Of a stretch of DNA of 64,000 bases, positions 17,266-26,074 are shown piece after piece. The position numbers were made by a program, and so were the translations under genes. This DNA is from DAISIK01 sp036822055 (GTDB lineage Bacteria > Verrucomicrobiota > Verrucomicrobiia > Opitutales > Puniceicoccaceae), in the NCBI GenBank assembly GCA_036822055.1, contig DAISIK010000012.1, forward strand, positions 5,777-69,776, read 5' to 3'. The notes under the pieces were generated by a model. It made no database searches. It was not told where the DNA came from and worked only from the letters and a program-made list of their open reading frames with translations. Position 1 is the stretch's first letter. Each line of letters starts with the position of its first letter.

Positions 17266-19938
17266 TCAGTCCGTTTCCATCAGGATCTCTCTGGGCTGCG
17301 AACCATTGTCGGGACCCACGTAACCCTCGTCCTCAAGGATTTCCATGATCCTCGCCGCCCGGTTGTAGCCGATTTTGAGCCGTCTCTGAAGCATCGAGGT
17401 CGAGGCCCGGCGCGAGGTCCGAATCACTTCGATGGCCTGCGGCACGAGATCGTCATCGTACTCTCCTTTCTCTCCGGAATCGTTCCCTTCCCCTCCCGAA
17501 TCGATTTCTTGAAGCACCGTTTCGAGAATCTGGGGCGGCCCGTTCACCTTGAGAAACTCCACGATCGCGTTGATCTCCTCATCCGAAACAAAGGCCCCCT
17601 GGGCTCGCACCAGGGCATGCGCACCCGGCGGGGTAAAGAGCATGTCACCCTTCCCGATCAAAGCATCCGCGCCTCCCGCGTCCAGAATCGTGCGGCTGTC
17701 GATTTTCGAAGCTACCTTGAAGGCGATGCGGCATGGGAGATTCGCCTTGATGATGCCAGTGATCACGTTCACCGAGGGCCGCTGAGTCGCCAGAATCAAG
17801 TGGATGCCCGCCGCCCGGGCCAGCTGGGCCAACCTCGCAATGCAGGTCTCAATATCCGCCGGGGCCACCATCATGAGGTCTGCCAGCTCGTCGACGATGC
17901 AGACGATGTAAGGCAGCCGTTCCTTGGGCATCTCCTCGGTCTCGACCCCGGCATCCCGGGGAACCTCCGCCTCACTCAAAGCCGCCCGCTCCTCCGGCGA
18001 GAGAGCCGCATCCAGCTCCAAAGCGCGCTGAGTTTCATCCCGGCTTTTGGCGATCTTCGCATTGAATCCAGCGATGTTTCGCACCCCCATCCTCGCAAAG
18101 ATGTGGTACCGGCGTTCCATCTCCGCGATCAACCACTTCAGCGCACCGGGAACCCGTTTGGGATCCGTCACCACCGGAATCAACATGTGGGGCAGTGTGT
18201 TGTAGACCTGCATTTCCACGATCTTCGGATCCACCATGATGAAGCGAAGCTCCGCCGGGCTCGAGTGGTAGAGAAGGGAAGCAATGATCGAGTTGATACA
18301 GACCGTCTTCCCGGAACCTGTTGAACCAGCGATCAAAAGATGAGGCATCCGCGTCAGATCAGTGACGATCGGTTTCCCGCTGACGTCCTTGCCCAGCACG
18401 ACCGGGATCTCTGCTTTGGCATCCACCCACGCCCGCGATTCCGCGATCTCCCGCAGATAGACCGGAAGCGCATTACGGTTCGGTATTTCTATTCCCACCA
18501 CCCCACGCCCCGGCACCGGCGCCAGGATGCGCACGGACTGGGCCCGCAGCGCCATACCGATGTTCTTCTCCAGGTTGGCAATCTTTTCCACCCGCACTCC
18601 AGCCGCCGGGATCACCTCATAGCGCGTGATCACCGGCCCCGTGTGAATCTCTCCGAGGTGGGCCTTCACGCCAAATTCTTCCAGAGTACGAGCCAATGCC
18701 TGGGCCACCTCAAAGTGGTCCTCCTGCTCCTCCGGCGTCGTTTTGGTCACCTCGGCCAGGAGACTCAGGGGGGGGAACCGATAATTACCCGGTCCCTTCT
18801 TCGGAGTTATCCCCGCCTTTTCGATTTTTTCCCCCTGGACGATTTTGAGCGCCGACGGAGCCGCCGGGAAGTTCCCCCTCGCCGCAGGCTTCTTGACCGA
18901 TGGCTCCAAATCCAGCTTTTTTGGCGGGGTTGGAGTTTTTGTCGGCTCCGGTTTTGTATCAAGAACTTCAATACAAGCTTTCTGCTTTTCCGGCTTTTCC
19001 GCAGGTTTGCGGATGTAGTCGGGCACCCGCAGAAGACCCTTCCCCTGCCCGAGCATCTCCGCTTCTTTCCCACTCACCTTCTGGCCGTTCTCTCCCCGCT
19101 TGACTGCTGGCTCCTCCGGGGTCGCCACCTGCTCCACCTCAGCCTTCCTCGAAGCATTGTCGGCAGCCGCTTCCAGCTCCTTTCTAGCCTGCATCATGGC
19201 AATTTTTTCCGCCTCCCGGATCGCTTGCTTCTCTGCCCGACGCTCTTCGCGGGCCAGCGCTCTCGCCTCCCGGCGAGCCAGGAGTCGCTCCTCCCGGGAG
19301 GCACTCCAGGCTGCGAAGTGGCCGCCGATCCAACTCCCCATCGTCCGAATACCACCCCCCAGTAAACCGAAGGCTCCCACTCCGAGAGCGAGCAGAAGCA
19401 CCGCGTTTCCCCCGAAACGTCCAAGATTCGGATAAAGAGCCACGGTGTAGAGATAGTAGCCAAGTGCTCCTCCATACCCCTGGGGAAAGGCATCGCTACT
19501 CTCCATGCCAACCGCTTGAGAAGCCTCCACCGCCGTTGCCAGCGCACTCAGAGAGCATACCAACAGCCCTCCCGCAAGGAAACGGGACCAGGACACCTTA
19601 TGCGCTCTTCGGGTCAGATAAAGGACCCCAAACCAAAAGAGAACGAAGGCCAGACCCAGCGCCCCCAAGCCGACCCCGTAGTTCAACAGAAAGGCCAGGT
19701 CCCTCCCAAAATAGCCAACCAGGTTTGGCGCCACTGTCGACTCCGTCGTGGAAGCAAACTGCCGGACCCACCCCGGTTGCAAGGGATCATAATCCGCCAG
19801 GCTAACAAACATCATCAACCCAACCAGTGGGAAGGCCAGCCCCCTAACCCACTTGATCGATGAAGTTCGCGGGCCGAAAGTCGTCTTTACCGCACGGGCT
19901 TTCTTCACGTTTTTCCTTTTTGCTTTCGGCGCAGCCAT
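17266..19938 (-). CDS. ftsK: DNA translocase FtsK
   Basis: An 890-residue septal DNA pump for chromosome dimer resolution and segregation. Residues 30-190 contain four to five membrane helices. Residues 215-400 are a charged K/E/P-rich linker with an Ala/Glu/Arg coiled coil. The motor follows: alpha domain (GPVITRYEVIPAAGVRV), Walker A GSTGSGKTVCINSI, Walker B region PYIVCIVDELADLMM, and TQRPSVNVITGIIKANLPCR. The C-terminal gamma winged helix reads SMLQRRLKIGYNRAARIMEILE. The N-terminus is very basic (KAKRKNVKKARAVK). The gene is monocistronic and divergent from manA with 54 bases between starts. Confidence 0.97.
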   Translation of the reverse strand: MAAPKAKRKNVKKARAVKTTFGPRTSSIKWVRGLAFPLVGLMMFVSLADYDPLQPGWVRQFASTTESTVAPNLVGYFGRDLAFLLNYGVGLGALGLAFVLFWFGVLYLTRRAHKVSWSRFLAGGLLVCSLSALATAVEASQAVGMESSDAFPQGYGGALGYYLYTVALYPNLGRFGGNAVLLLALGVGAFGLLGGGIRTMGSWIGGHFAAWSASREERLLARREARALAREERRAEKQAIREAEKIAMMQARKELEAAADNASRKAEVEQVATPEEPAVKRGENGQKVSGKEAEMLGQGKGLLRVPDYIRKPAEKPEKQKACIEVLDTKPEPTKTPTPPKKLDLEPSVKKPAARGNFPAAPSALKIVQGEKIEKAGITPKKGPGNYRFPPLSLLAEVTKTTPEEQEDHFEVAQALARTLEEFGVKAHLGEIHTGPVITRYEVIPAAGVRVEKIANLEKNIGMALRAQSVRILAPVPGRGVVGIEIPNRNALPVYLREIAESRAWVDAKAEIPVVLGKDVSGKPIVTDLTRMPHLLIAGSTGSGKTVCINSIIASLLYHSSPAELRFIMVDPKIVEMQVYNTLPHMLIPVVTDPKRVPGALKWLIAEMERRYHIFARMGVRNIAGFNAKIAKSRDETQRALELDAALSPEERAALSEAEVPRDAGVETEEMPKERLPYIVCIVDELADLMMVAPADIETCIARLAQLARAAGIHLILATQRPSVNVITGIIKANLPCRIAFKVASKIDSRTILDAGGADALIGKGDMLFTPPGAHALVRAQGAFVSDEEINAIVEFLKVNGPPQILETVLQEIDSGGEGNDSGEKGEYDDDLVPQAIEVIRTSRRASTSMLQRRLKIGYNRAARIMEILEDEGYVGPDNGSQPREILMETD

Positions 19939-19992
19939 TCTTTAGTCGATACCCTAAATGAAAGGTGAAAGTCTATCGAAAGGGTTGGGAAA

Positions 19993-20943
19993 ATGAAATC
20001 ATTGGTTTTTGAGCCGTTCTATCAGGAACGCGTTTGGGGTGGTTCAGCCCTTTCCGACAAATTGGGGCGCGCCCTTCCATCTGCTGCCCCAATCGGCGAA
20101 AGCTGGGAGATTGTCGATCGCCCCGAAGCCAACTCAAAGGTCTCCAGAGGACCCTGCGCGGGCCTTAGCCTCCGCGAACTCCTCACCCAAAAGCCAGACT
20201 GGTTGATGGGGCCAGGCTACCCACCCGGGCGACCCTTCCCCATCCTCGTTAAATGGCTCGACTGCACCGAGCGCCTGAGCCTCCAGGTCCACCCTCCAGC
20301 CACTGTTGCCCCCCAGCTGGGTGGCGAGCCAAAGACCGAAAACTGGTACATTGCCGATTGCACGAGTCAGGCTGCCCTTATCCTCGGTCTTCGCCACGGC
20401 GTTACCCGCGAAGCTTTTGAGGCAGCCCTTGGCAATCAAACCCTCGAAAGTTGCGTCCACCGCTTTCCCGTCAAACCCGGCACCTCGGTGCTGGTAGAGA
20501 GCGGTCGCATCCACGCCATCGATGCCGGAAATCTGATTCTAGAAATTCAGCAAAATTCGGACACAACCTACCGGGTCTACGACTGGGGTCGCCTTGGCCT
20601 TGATGGCCAGGCCCGCCAGCTTCATGTCGAGGAAAGCCTTCGCTCAATAGACTTCGGCGATTTTGAACCGGCTGCCCTACCCCCGATTGGCTCCGGTGTT
20701 CAAAGCCGCGTTCTCGCCGACTGCTCGGAGTTTCGGATTCGTGAGGTTCTCTTTTCCCCGGGCACCCCGCTCTCCTTCCCTGCCGGGAACGGGCCGTCCA
20801 TCCTCAGCATCGTCTGCGGTTCGCTTAGCGAGGGCCAGATCGAACTTCCGTTTGGCACCAATCTTGTTCTTCCGAGCCAGGAAACGATCGAGTTTACCCC
20901 AATGACCGACGGGGTTTGCCTGATCACCGATCAATTCATTTGA
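19993..20943 (+). CDS. manA: Type I mannose-6-phosphate isomerase
   Basis: A 316-residue cupin-fold zinc enzyme interconverting mannose-6-phosphate and fructose-6-phosphate. Zinc-ligand motifs are visible: LSLQVHPP (Gln, His), KTENWY (Glu) and SGRIHAID (His). The start motif FEPFYQERVWGG and the NSDTTYRVYDWGR segment are typical of the short bacterial type. It is divergent from ftsK and 63 bases upstream of grpE on the same strand. The product would feed GDP-mannose and related envelope sugars. Confidence 0.93.
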   Translation: MKSLVFEPFYQERVWGGSALSDKLGRALPSAAPIGESWEIVDRPEANSKVSRGPCAGLSLRELLTQKPDWLMGPGYPPGRPFPILVKWLDCTERLSLQVHPPATVAPQLGGEPKTENWYIADCTSQAALILGLRHGVTREAFEAALGNQTLESCVHRFPVKPGTSVLVESGRIHAIDAGNLILEIQQNSDTTYRVYDWGRLGLDGQARQLHVEESLRSIDFGDFEPAALPPIGSGVQSRVLADCSEFRIREVLFSPGTPLSFPAGNGPSILSIVCGSLSEGQIELPFGTNLVLPSQETIEFTPMTDGVCLITDQFI

Positions 20944-21006
20944 GATTCTCCCTTTTCAAAGTTGATACCACAACCGCCCGCTTCTTAACTGTAGGATTGT
21001 CCTGAA

Positions 21007-21711
21007 ATGACCGAAGAACAGAATCAGCCTTTTACCGAAGAACGTCGGCCATCCGCCGAGGAGCAGTTCGATATCCCATCGGCCTCTCCCTCGCCAAACC
21101 CTGAAGAGCCTCCGACTGGCGCGGAATCAGCCTCTGCCGAGGAAACGCCCGATCAAGGGGGACCATCCTCCCCGGAAGCTTCCGACACCCGCATCAAAGA
21201 GCTTGAGAGCGAAGTCGCTTCCCTCAAGGAACGCTACCTCCGTGCGGTGGCTGATCTCGACAACTATCGTCGCAGAGCCCTTCGCGAAAAAGAGGAACTG
21301 CGCACTGTGGCCATTGCCCATTTTGTAGAAAAACTCCTCACCCCGCTCGATAATTTCTCCCTCGGTCTTCAGGATGCCGCTCAGCGCGAGGAAACTGCTC
21401 CGCTGGTCACGGGCTTCAAGATGGTTTTTGATCAACTTGAAAGGGCTCTCGAGGATTCCGGGATCGAGAAACTCAATCCCGCCCCCGGAACTATCTTTGA
21501 CCCCCAGAATCACCATTGCATGGCCCACCAGCCCAATCCTGATCACGAGGAGGGTCTCATCACCACCACCGCCCGAGTCGGCTATCGCCTCAAAGAGCGC
21601 TTGATCCGTCCCGCCAGCGTGCTGGTCTCCAGCGGATCCCCGGATTCCATCAACCCAGCAGAGGCATCCGCTACAACCGCCAGCGACTCCTCCAGTCAGG
21701 TCGAGGCCTGA
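21007..21711 (+). CDS. grpE: GrpE, nucleotide exchange factor for DnaK
   Basis: A 234-residue protein. Residues 1-55 are an acidic, disordered, Pro/Glu/Ser-rich extension. A long coiled coil follows (SEVASLKERYLRAVADLDNYRRR), then the beta-wing domain with PGTIFDPQNHHCMAH and the C-terminal RLIRPASVLVSSG signature. It is 23 bases upstream of dnaJ. No dnaK is found here, so the chaperone partner is encoded elsewhere. Confidence 0.95.
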   Translation: MTEEQNQPFTEERRPSAEEQFDIPSASPSPNPEEPPTGAESASAEETPDQGGPSSPEASDTRIKELESEVASLKERYLRAVADLDNYRRRALREKEELRTVAIAHFVEKLLTPLDNFSLGLQDAAQREETAPLVTGFKMVFDQLERALEDSGIEKLNPAPGTIFDPQNHHCMAHQPNPDHEEGLITTTARVGYRLKERLIRPASVLVSSGSPDSINPAEASATTASDSSSQVEA

Positions 21712-21734
21712 CCCACCGCCTCAAGAAAGTTTTC

Positions 21735-22877
21735 ATGGCAAAAGCAGATTATTATGAACTCCTCGGGGTGTCCCGAGACTGCAGCCCCGAGGATCTCAAA
21801 AAGGCCTACCGCAAAAAAGCGGTTCAGTACCACCCGGATAAAAACCCCGGAGATGCCAGCTCTGAAGAAAAATTCAAGGAAATCTCCGAGGCTTACGAAA
21901 TCCTCAAGGACGCCGAAAAGCGAGCTGCCTACGATCGCTTCGGCCACGCTGCCTTCGAGGCTGGACCAGGGCCCGGTGGCGCCCGTGGCGGGGGCGGGTT
22001 TCACGATCCTTTTGAAGTCTTCCGGGAGGTCTTTGGCGGCGGAGGTGGGGGTGGCATCTTCGAAGATTTTTTCGGTGGCGGACGCGCCCGGGGCTCTTCG
22101 GCCATTCAGGGTGATGACCTCCGCTACGACCTCGAGATAACCCTCGAGGAAGCCGCCGAAGGGGTCGAAAAAGAGATCAAATACCGGCGGAACACGATCT
22201 GTGAGGCTTGTGGTGGAACCGGAGCCGAAAAAGGCTCCAAGCGGGTAACCTGCCCAACCTGTGGAGGCGTCGGCCAGGTGAGCTCCAACCGCGGCTTCAT
22301 TAGTTTTCGTCAAACCTGCCCCACCTGTAACGGCGTTGGCACCGTTGTTGAAAAACCGTGTGGCGCCTGCAACGGGACCGGGCGGGTCAAAACCACTGAA
22401 TCACCCCGCATCCGCATCCCTGCCGGAGTCGATACCGGATCGCGCATTCGGCTCCAGGGTAGAGGGGATGCCGGGCTCAACGGAGGCCCCTTCGGCGATC
22501 TTTATCTCATTGTTCACGTCAAGCCTCACGAGGTCTTCGAAAGGGAGGGCGACAATCTCTTCCTCGAGATGTCCATCCCCTTTACCCTGGCCGCCCTCGG
22601 AGGTTCCCTCGAGGTCCCCACCCTGAAGGATAAAACCACCGTAAAGATCCCGGCTGGTACCCAGAGCGGCACCACCTTTCGCCTCAAGGGCCACGGGCTA
22701 CCTCAGATCCGGGGAGGAGCCAAAGGCGATCAAATGGTCCGCGTGAACATCGAAGTTCCCAAAAAACTCAGCAGCAAACAACGCGAAGCCCTCGAGGACT
22801 TTGCTCGTGCCAGTGGAGAAGAATCCGCTGAAACCGGCAGCGGCGGCGGATTCTTCAAGAGAATCTTCGAAGGTTGA
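21735..22877 (+). CDS. dnaJ: Chaperone DnaJ
   Basis: A 380-residue type I DnaJ. The J domain (residues 1-70) carries the HPD motif in QYHPDKNPG. A Gly/Phe-rich linker spans about 78-115. Four zinc-finger CxxCxGxG repeats follow (CEACGGTG, CPTCGGVG, CPTCNGVG, CGACNGTG), and two beta-sandwich substrate domains complete the protein. It stimulates DnaK ATPase and delivers clients. It follows grpE by 23 bases and precedes the heptose adenylyltransferase start by four bases. Confidence 0.97.
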   Translation: MAKADYYELLGVSRDCSPEDLKKAYRKKAVQYHPDKNPGDASSEEKFKEISEAYEILKDAEKRAAYDRFGHAAFEAGPGPGGARGGGGFHDPFEVFREVFGGGGGGGIFEDFFGGGRARGSSAIQGDDLRYDLEITLEEAAEGVEKEIKYRRNTICEACGGTGAEKGSKRVTCPTCGGVGQVSSNRGFISFRQTCPTCNGVGTVVEKPCGACNGTGRVKTTESPRIRIPAGVDTGSRIRLQGRGDAGLNGGPFGDLYLIVHVKPHEVFEREGDNLFLEMSIPFTLAALGGSLEVPTLKDKTTVKIPAGTQSGTTFRLKGHGLPQIRGGAKGDQMVRVNIEVPKKLSSKQREALEDFARASGEESAETGSGGGFFKRIFEG

Positions 22878-22881
22878 GCTT

Positions 22882-23382
22882 ATGGCTTCGCCCCTCCCTT
22901 CGGTCCAAACCGCTGAGGAACTCCTGGAGCGCCGCCAAAGCCTGCGTGCGATCGGCAAAAAACTCGTCCTCACCAACGGGTGTTTCGATCTTCTCCACCC
23001 CGGTCACCTCACCTTCCTCGCCCAAGCCTCCAAGCTGGGGGATGCCCTCTGGATCGGCCTCAATGGGGACCAGTCCGTTGCCGCCCTGAAGGGACCTACC
23101 CGTCCCATTCTGAGCGAGACGGAGCGAGCTTTCATGCTCCTCTCCCTCCGCTCGGTCCAGGCCGTCTTTGTTTTCCAAACTCCTCGCCTCGACCGGGAAA
23201 TCGATCTGCTCGAACCCGACATTTACACCAAGGCGGGGGACTATTCGCGAGACACCCTCGACCGCGCCGAATTCGCTGCCCTCGAGCGGTGCAACGCCTC
23301 CCTCGTCTTTATACCTTACCTTGAGGGCTTCTCCACCACCCGAATGATCCAGAAAATCAATCAGGCTGCCCAAACCTTCTAG
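22882..23382 (+). CDS. D-beta-D-heptose 1-phosphate adenylyltransferase (HldE C-domain type)
   Basis: A 166-residue nucleotidyltransferase with the HxGH motif in CFDLLHPGHLTFL, LWIGLNGDQSV and the C-terminal EGFSTTRMIQKI. It matches the RfaE domain II/HldC type that activates heptose-1-phosphate to ADP-heptose for LPS core. The kinase domain (HldA/HldE-N) is not fused and not nearby. I chose ATG 22882, four bases after the dnaJ stop. The frame is open upstream within dnaJ, but those residues are not family-like. Confidence 0.88.
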   Translation: MASPLPSVQTAEELLERRQSLRAIGKKLVLTNGCFDLLHPGHLTFLAQASKLGDALWIGLNGDQSVAALKGPTRPILSETERAFMLLSLRSVQAVFVFQTPRLDREIDLLEPDIYTKAGDYSRDTLDRAEFAALERCNASLVFIPYLEGFSTTRMIQKINQAAQTF

Positions 23383-23464
23383 TTCCTCCATTCAAAGCGG
23401 TTTAACAAAAGTTTTATCCTTTTTCCGCTGGAGTGGACTCGATTGAACCCCTAGGAAGTTGAGG

Positions 23465-24037
23465 ATGCGCGATACCGACATGGCAGACTACTCAGGGCTG
23501 GGACTGCTTGTGGTTGACATGCAGCCCGCCTTTCTCGCCGCCTGCACTTCCCCTTCCAGAGTGCTCTCCCGAGTTCGCTTTGCTATCCGGGCTGCCGAAC
23601 TCCTCGGTATTCAGGTCTTCTTCTCCGAGCAGGTACCCGAGAAGCTGGGCAAGACTGTGGAGGAACTTTTGGAATTTTCCGATGGACCAGTCTTTCCCAA
23701 ATCTGCCTTCTCTGCCCTTCGGGCTCCCGAGATCGATAGCTACCTCGATGAGGAGTCCTTCTCCCACCTACTCCTCACTGGAATCGAGACCCCCATTTGC
23801 ATCTATCAGACTGCCCTCGACGCCCTCGCCCGCGATCTCCAGGTCACCCTCCTCAGCGACGCGATCGGCCAACGCCGTGATCAAGATGTCCCTCAGGTCC
23901 TTCAAACCCTGAGAGAAGCAGGCTGCAACATTCTACCCTCCGAGACCGTCTTCTACTCGATCATTGCCTCTTCGTTCCACGCTGACTTTCGCGAATTCAG
24001 TGACCTCGTCAAAGAGGCCCAACTCACCTCTGCTTGA
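23465..24037 (+). CDS. Isochorismatase-like cysteine hydrolase
   Basis: A 190-residue alpha/beta hydrolase of the isochorismatase superfamily. The catalytic Asp lies in LLVVDMQPAF, the Lys in VFPKSAFSAL, and the nucleophilic Cys in TGIETPICIYQTA. The short form and motif spacing resemble YcaC/nicotinamidase-related hydrolases, but the substrate cannot be read from sequence. ATG 23465 has AGGA eight bases upstream; a TTG at 23459 is less likely. It is a monocistronic gene after the heptose adenylyltransferase. Confidence 0.85.
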   Translation: MRDTDMADYSGLGLLVVDMQPAFLAACTSPSRVLSRVRFAIRAAELLGIQVFFSEQVPEKLGKTVEELLEFSDGPVFPKSAFSALRAPEIDSYLDEESFSHLLLTGIETPICIYQTALDALARDLQVTLLSDAIGQRRDQDVPQVLQTLREAGCNILPSETVFYSIIASSFHADFREFSDLVKEAQLTSA

Positions 24038-24156
24038 TCTTTTCCTAGCCCGCTGGTTGGCTTTGGATTTCTACCCTACCCTACGAAGCTCGGCCGAAGG
24101 CCCGGCTTTCGCAGCCATCTTCTCAGCCCGCCTTGACCAATGGCAACCGATCCTTC

Positions 24157-24411
24157 TCAGCCTTCACCAATGGCAACGTAGCGAATCTTGAAGTCTTCAC
24201 CGATTTCCACGAAACGCACTTTGAAGTCCTCACCAATCGCGACCTCCTGCCACTGTCCAGGCCGATTAGGAGCAATCCGGACCATTTTAACCTTCAAGTC
24301 CTCGCCGATCGATACCACACGCACCTTGAAATCTTCGCCAATCGCCACAAATCGGACCTTTCCGAAGACAAACTTAGGATCGATGTTCACGGTTGAGCCA
24401 TTCCTCATCAT
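24157..24411 (-). CDS. Small protein of 11-residue V-x-IGEDFKV repeats, function unknown
   Basis: An 84-residue protein built mainly of tandem units of eleven residues: VAIGEDFKVRV, VSIGEDLKVKM, a variant unit (VRIAPNRPGQWQE), VAIGEDFKVRF, VEIGEDFKIRY and a final VAIGEG. Alternating hydrophobic and charged residues suggest stacked beta-strands. The unit order with a central GQW-containing variant recalls uncharacterised small repeat proteins known from other bacteria, but I cannot name a family. No signal peptide is clear. Start choice is uncertain: ATG 24411, ATG 24408, or GTG 24441. It sits alone between an isochorismatase gene and glgC. Confidence 0.65.
   Translation of the reverse strand: MMRNGSTVNIDPKFVFGKVRFVAIGEDFKVRVVSIGEDLKVKMVRIAPNRPGQWQEVAIGEDFKVRFVEIGEDFKIRYVAIGEG
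24160..24348 (-). repeat. Tandem 33-bp coding repeats in the small repeat protein
   Basis: Five recognisable copies of an 11-codon unit and one degenerate copy. On the plus strand they show as recurring GAAGTC(T/C)TC(A/G)CC(G/A)AT(C/T) stretches spaced by 33 bases. Third-base differences between copies suggest the repeats are old and kept by selection. Confidence 0.75.
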
Positions 24412-24441
24412 ATCAATGCTACAAAAGGTTATCCTCTGCAC

Positions 24442-24696
24442 CTTCCCAGAACACAGCCCAAACCATTAACTAACGTTCAGCCCACCACAAGGCATCCCTC
24501 CTTCGTTACAAAATTCTTGCATCAAGCCGACAAAACAGAACGACGACATCGTCTCCACGGCCAGACCCTCACGGCCTGTAGGGTCCCAAAAAACCGCCCT
24601 CTTCCACATTCCAGCCTGGAGACACACCCCACCAAACTTCCCGAGGCAACCTTAGCCGAACTCTAAGCCGCCCCGTTGCTCCACGTGCGGCGGCTC
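24442..24696. other. Gap between the repeat-protein gene and the glgC 3' end
   Basis: About 255 bases with no supported gene. I see no tRNA, strong hairpin with a T-run, or repeat array. Confidence 0.4.
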
Positions 24697-25968
24697 TCAG
24701 AACACGTATCCGTCGGGCACTTCGTGCCCCTTCGGAACCACCAGGACACCGTCGCGGACAAAGATTCCGTCCTTGAACTCCGGACTTGGTTTCCCAGTCG
24801 GATCGAGAACCACGTTCTTCCCGATTCTGGCATTTTTATCAACGATCGCCTGGCGGATCCGGGTTCCGTTTCCGATCCCGATTGGTATCTTGCTACCACC
24901 AACGGGCTCCGGCTCGTAGAAATCAGCTCCCATCATCACCACCTCGTCCAGGGAGACTCCATCCCTGACGATGGATCTCACCCCGACCACCGATCTCGAG
25001 ATGGAGCAGTTCTCCAGAATGCAGCCGTCGGCCACCACCACATGAGAGAAATGGCATTGGTTCATTTTCGAGGCCGGAAGATAACGTGCTCGGCTGAAAA
25101 TCCGGTTTTCCGGATCGAAAAAATTAAACGGCGGAACGGTGTCGGCCAGGCGAATGTTGGCGTCAAAGAAGGCCCTCACCGTCCCGATATCTTCCCAGTA
25201 TCCATCAAAGATGTAAGCCTGAAGCTTCTTCTGGCCCAGAAGGCCCGGGATAACTTCTTTGCCGAAATCAGTGGCGCTCGACTCCAGCGCCTCATACATC
25301 ACCCTCCCGTTGAAAAGATAGAGCCCCATCGAGGCCAGGCCAGCGCGCTCTTCCGAAAAGTATGATTCAAGGCCAGCTTGGATTTCCGGAGCAATGAGTA
25401 GCTTCTCAATCACCTCGGGATCGCTCGGCTTTTCAACGAACTCGCTGATCTCCAGAGACTCATCCACCCGCATCAGTCCGAATGAACTCAGCTGAGACTT
25501 CGGCACCGGAGTAGCAGCAATCGTCGCGTCGGCTCCAGATTCCAGGTGAGCGAGGATAAGCTCTTGAAAATTCATTCGGTAGAGTTGGTCGCCCGAGAGG
25601 ATGAGAAAGAGGTCATCGTCGGAACCTCCAAAATGCTTGAGGTTTTGCCGGACCGCATCCGCTGTGCCTTGATACCAAGCATCCCCGGCCTCCGTCTGCT
25701 CAGCAGAGAGAATGTCCACAAAGCCTCCCCCGAAAGGGTCAAATTTGTAGCTTTCCTGAATATGGCGATGGAGGGAGGCCGTGTTGAATTGCGTGAGTAC
25801 AAAGATCTGATTGAGCCCCGAGTTAAGGCAATTACTGATCGGGATGTCCACCAGCCGATACTTCCCGGCCAGAGGGACGGCCGGCTTGCACCGATGTTGA
25901 GTTAACGGATGCAAGCGGGTGCCACGACCGCCTCCCATGATCACACTAAGTACTCGGGGTTCTTTCAT
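24697..25968 (-). CDS. glgC: Glucose-1-phosphate adenylyltransferase
   Basis: A 423-residue ADP-glucose pyrophosphorylase, the committed step of glycogen synthesis. N-terminal GGGRGTRLHPLTQHRCKPAV holds the nucleotide and regulatory residues. LSGDQLYRMNF holds the catalytic Asp, FVEKP the Glu/Lys sugar-phosphate contact, and a left-handed beta-helix domain lies at the C-terminus (GVRSIVRDGVSLDEVVMMGAD). I chose ATG 25968; residues before it are not conserved. No other glg gene is next to it. It is divergent from glmS. Confidence 0.95.
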   Translation of the reverse strand: MKEPRVLSVIMGGGRGTRLHPLTQHRCKPAVPLAGKYRLVDIPISNCLNSGLNQIFVLTQFNTASLHRHIQESYKFDPFGGGFVDILSAEQTEAGDAWYQGTADAVRQNLKHFGGSDDDLFLILSGDQLYRMNFQELILAHLESGADATIAATPVPKSQLSSFGLMRVDESLEISEFVEKPSDPEVIEKLLIAPEIQAGLESYFSEERAGLASMGLYLFNGRVMYEALESSATDFGKEVIPGLLGQKKLQAYIFDGYWEDIGTVRAFFDANIRLADTVPPFNFFDPENRIFSRARYLPASKMNQCHFSHVVVADGCILENCSISRSVVGVRSIVRDGVSLDEVVMMGADFYEPEPVGGSKIPIGIGNGTRIRQAIVDKNARIGKNVVLDPTGKPSPEFKDGIFVRDGVLVVPKGHEVPDGYVF

Positions 25969-26074
25969 GGTTGCGCTTTTTAAAGGCCTTGTCACCCGAG
26001 TGCAAACCCGCAGTATCTATCTCGGGTATCTCAAAAATTTGTTTATACCTCAGATTAAATAATTAGGTAAGTTT

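Noticed and set aside
17131..19365. Long plus-strand frames opposite ftsK
   Set aside because: Very rich in Arg, His and Pro, the mirror of the ftsK codons, with no domain of their own.
25969..26074. glmS ribozyme in the glmS leader
   Set aside because: The leader is about 106 bases shared with glgC and lacks the pseudoknotted, roughly 150-base layout of that ribozyme.
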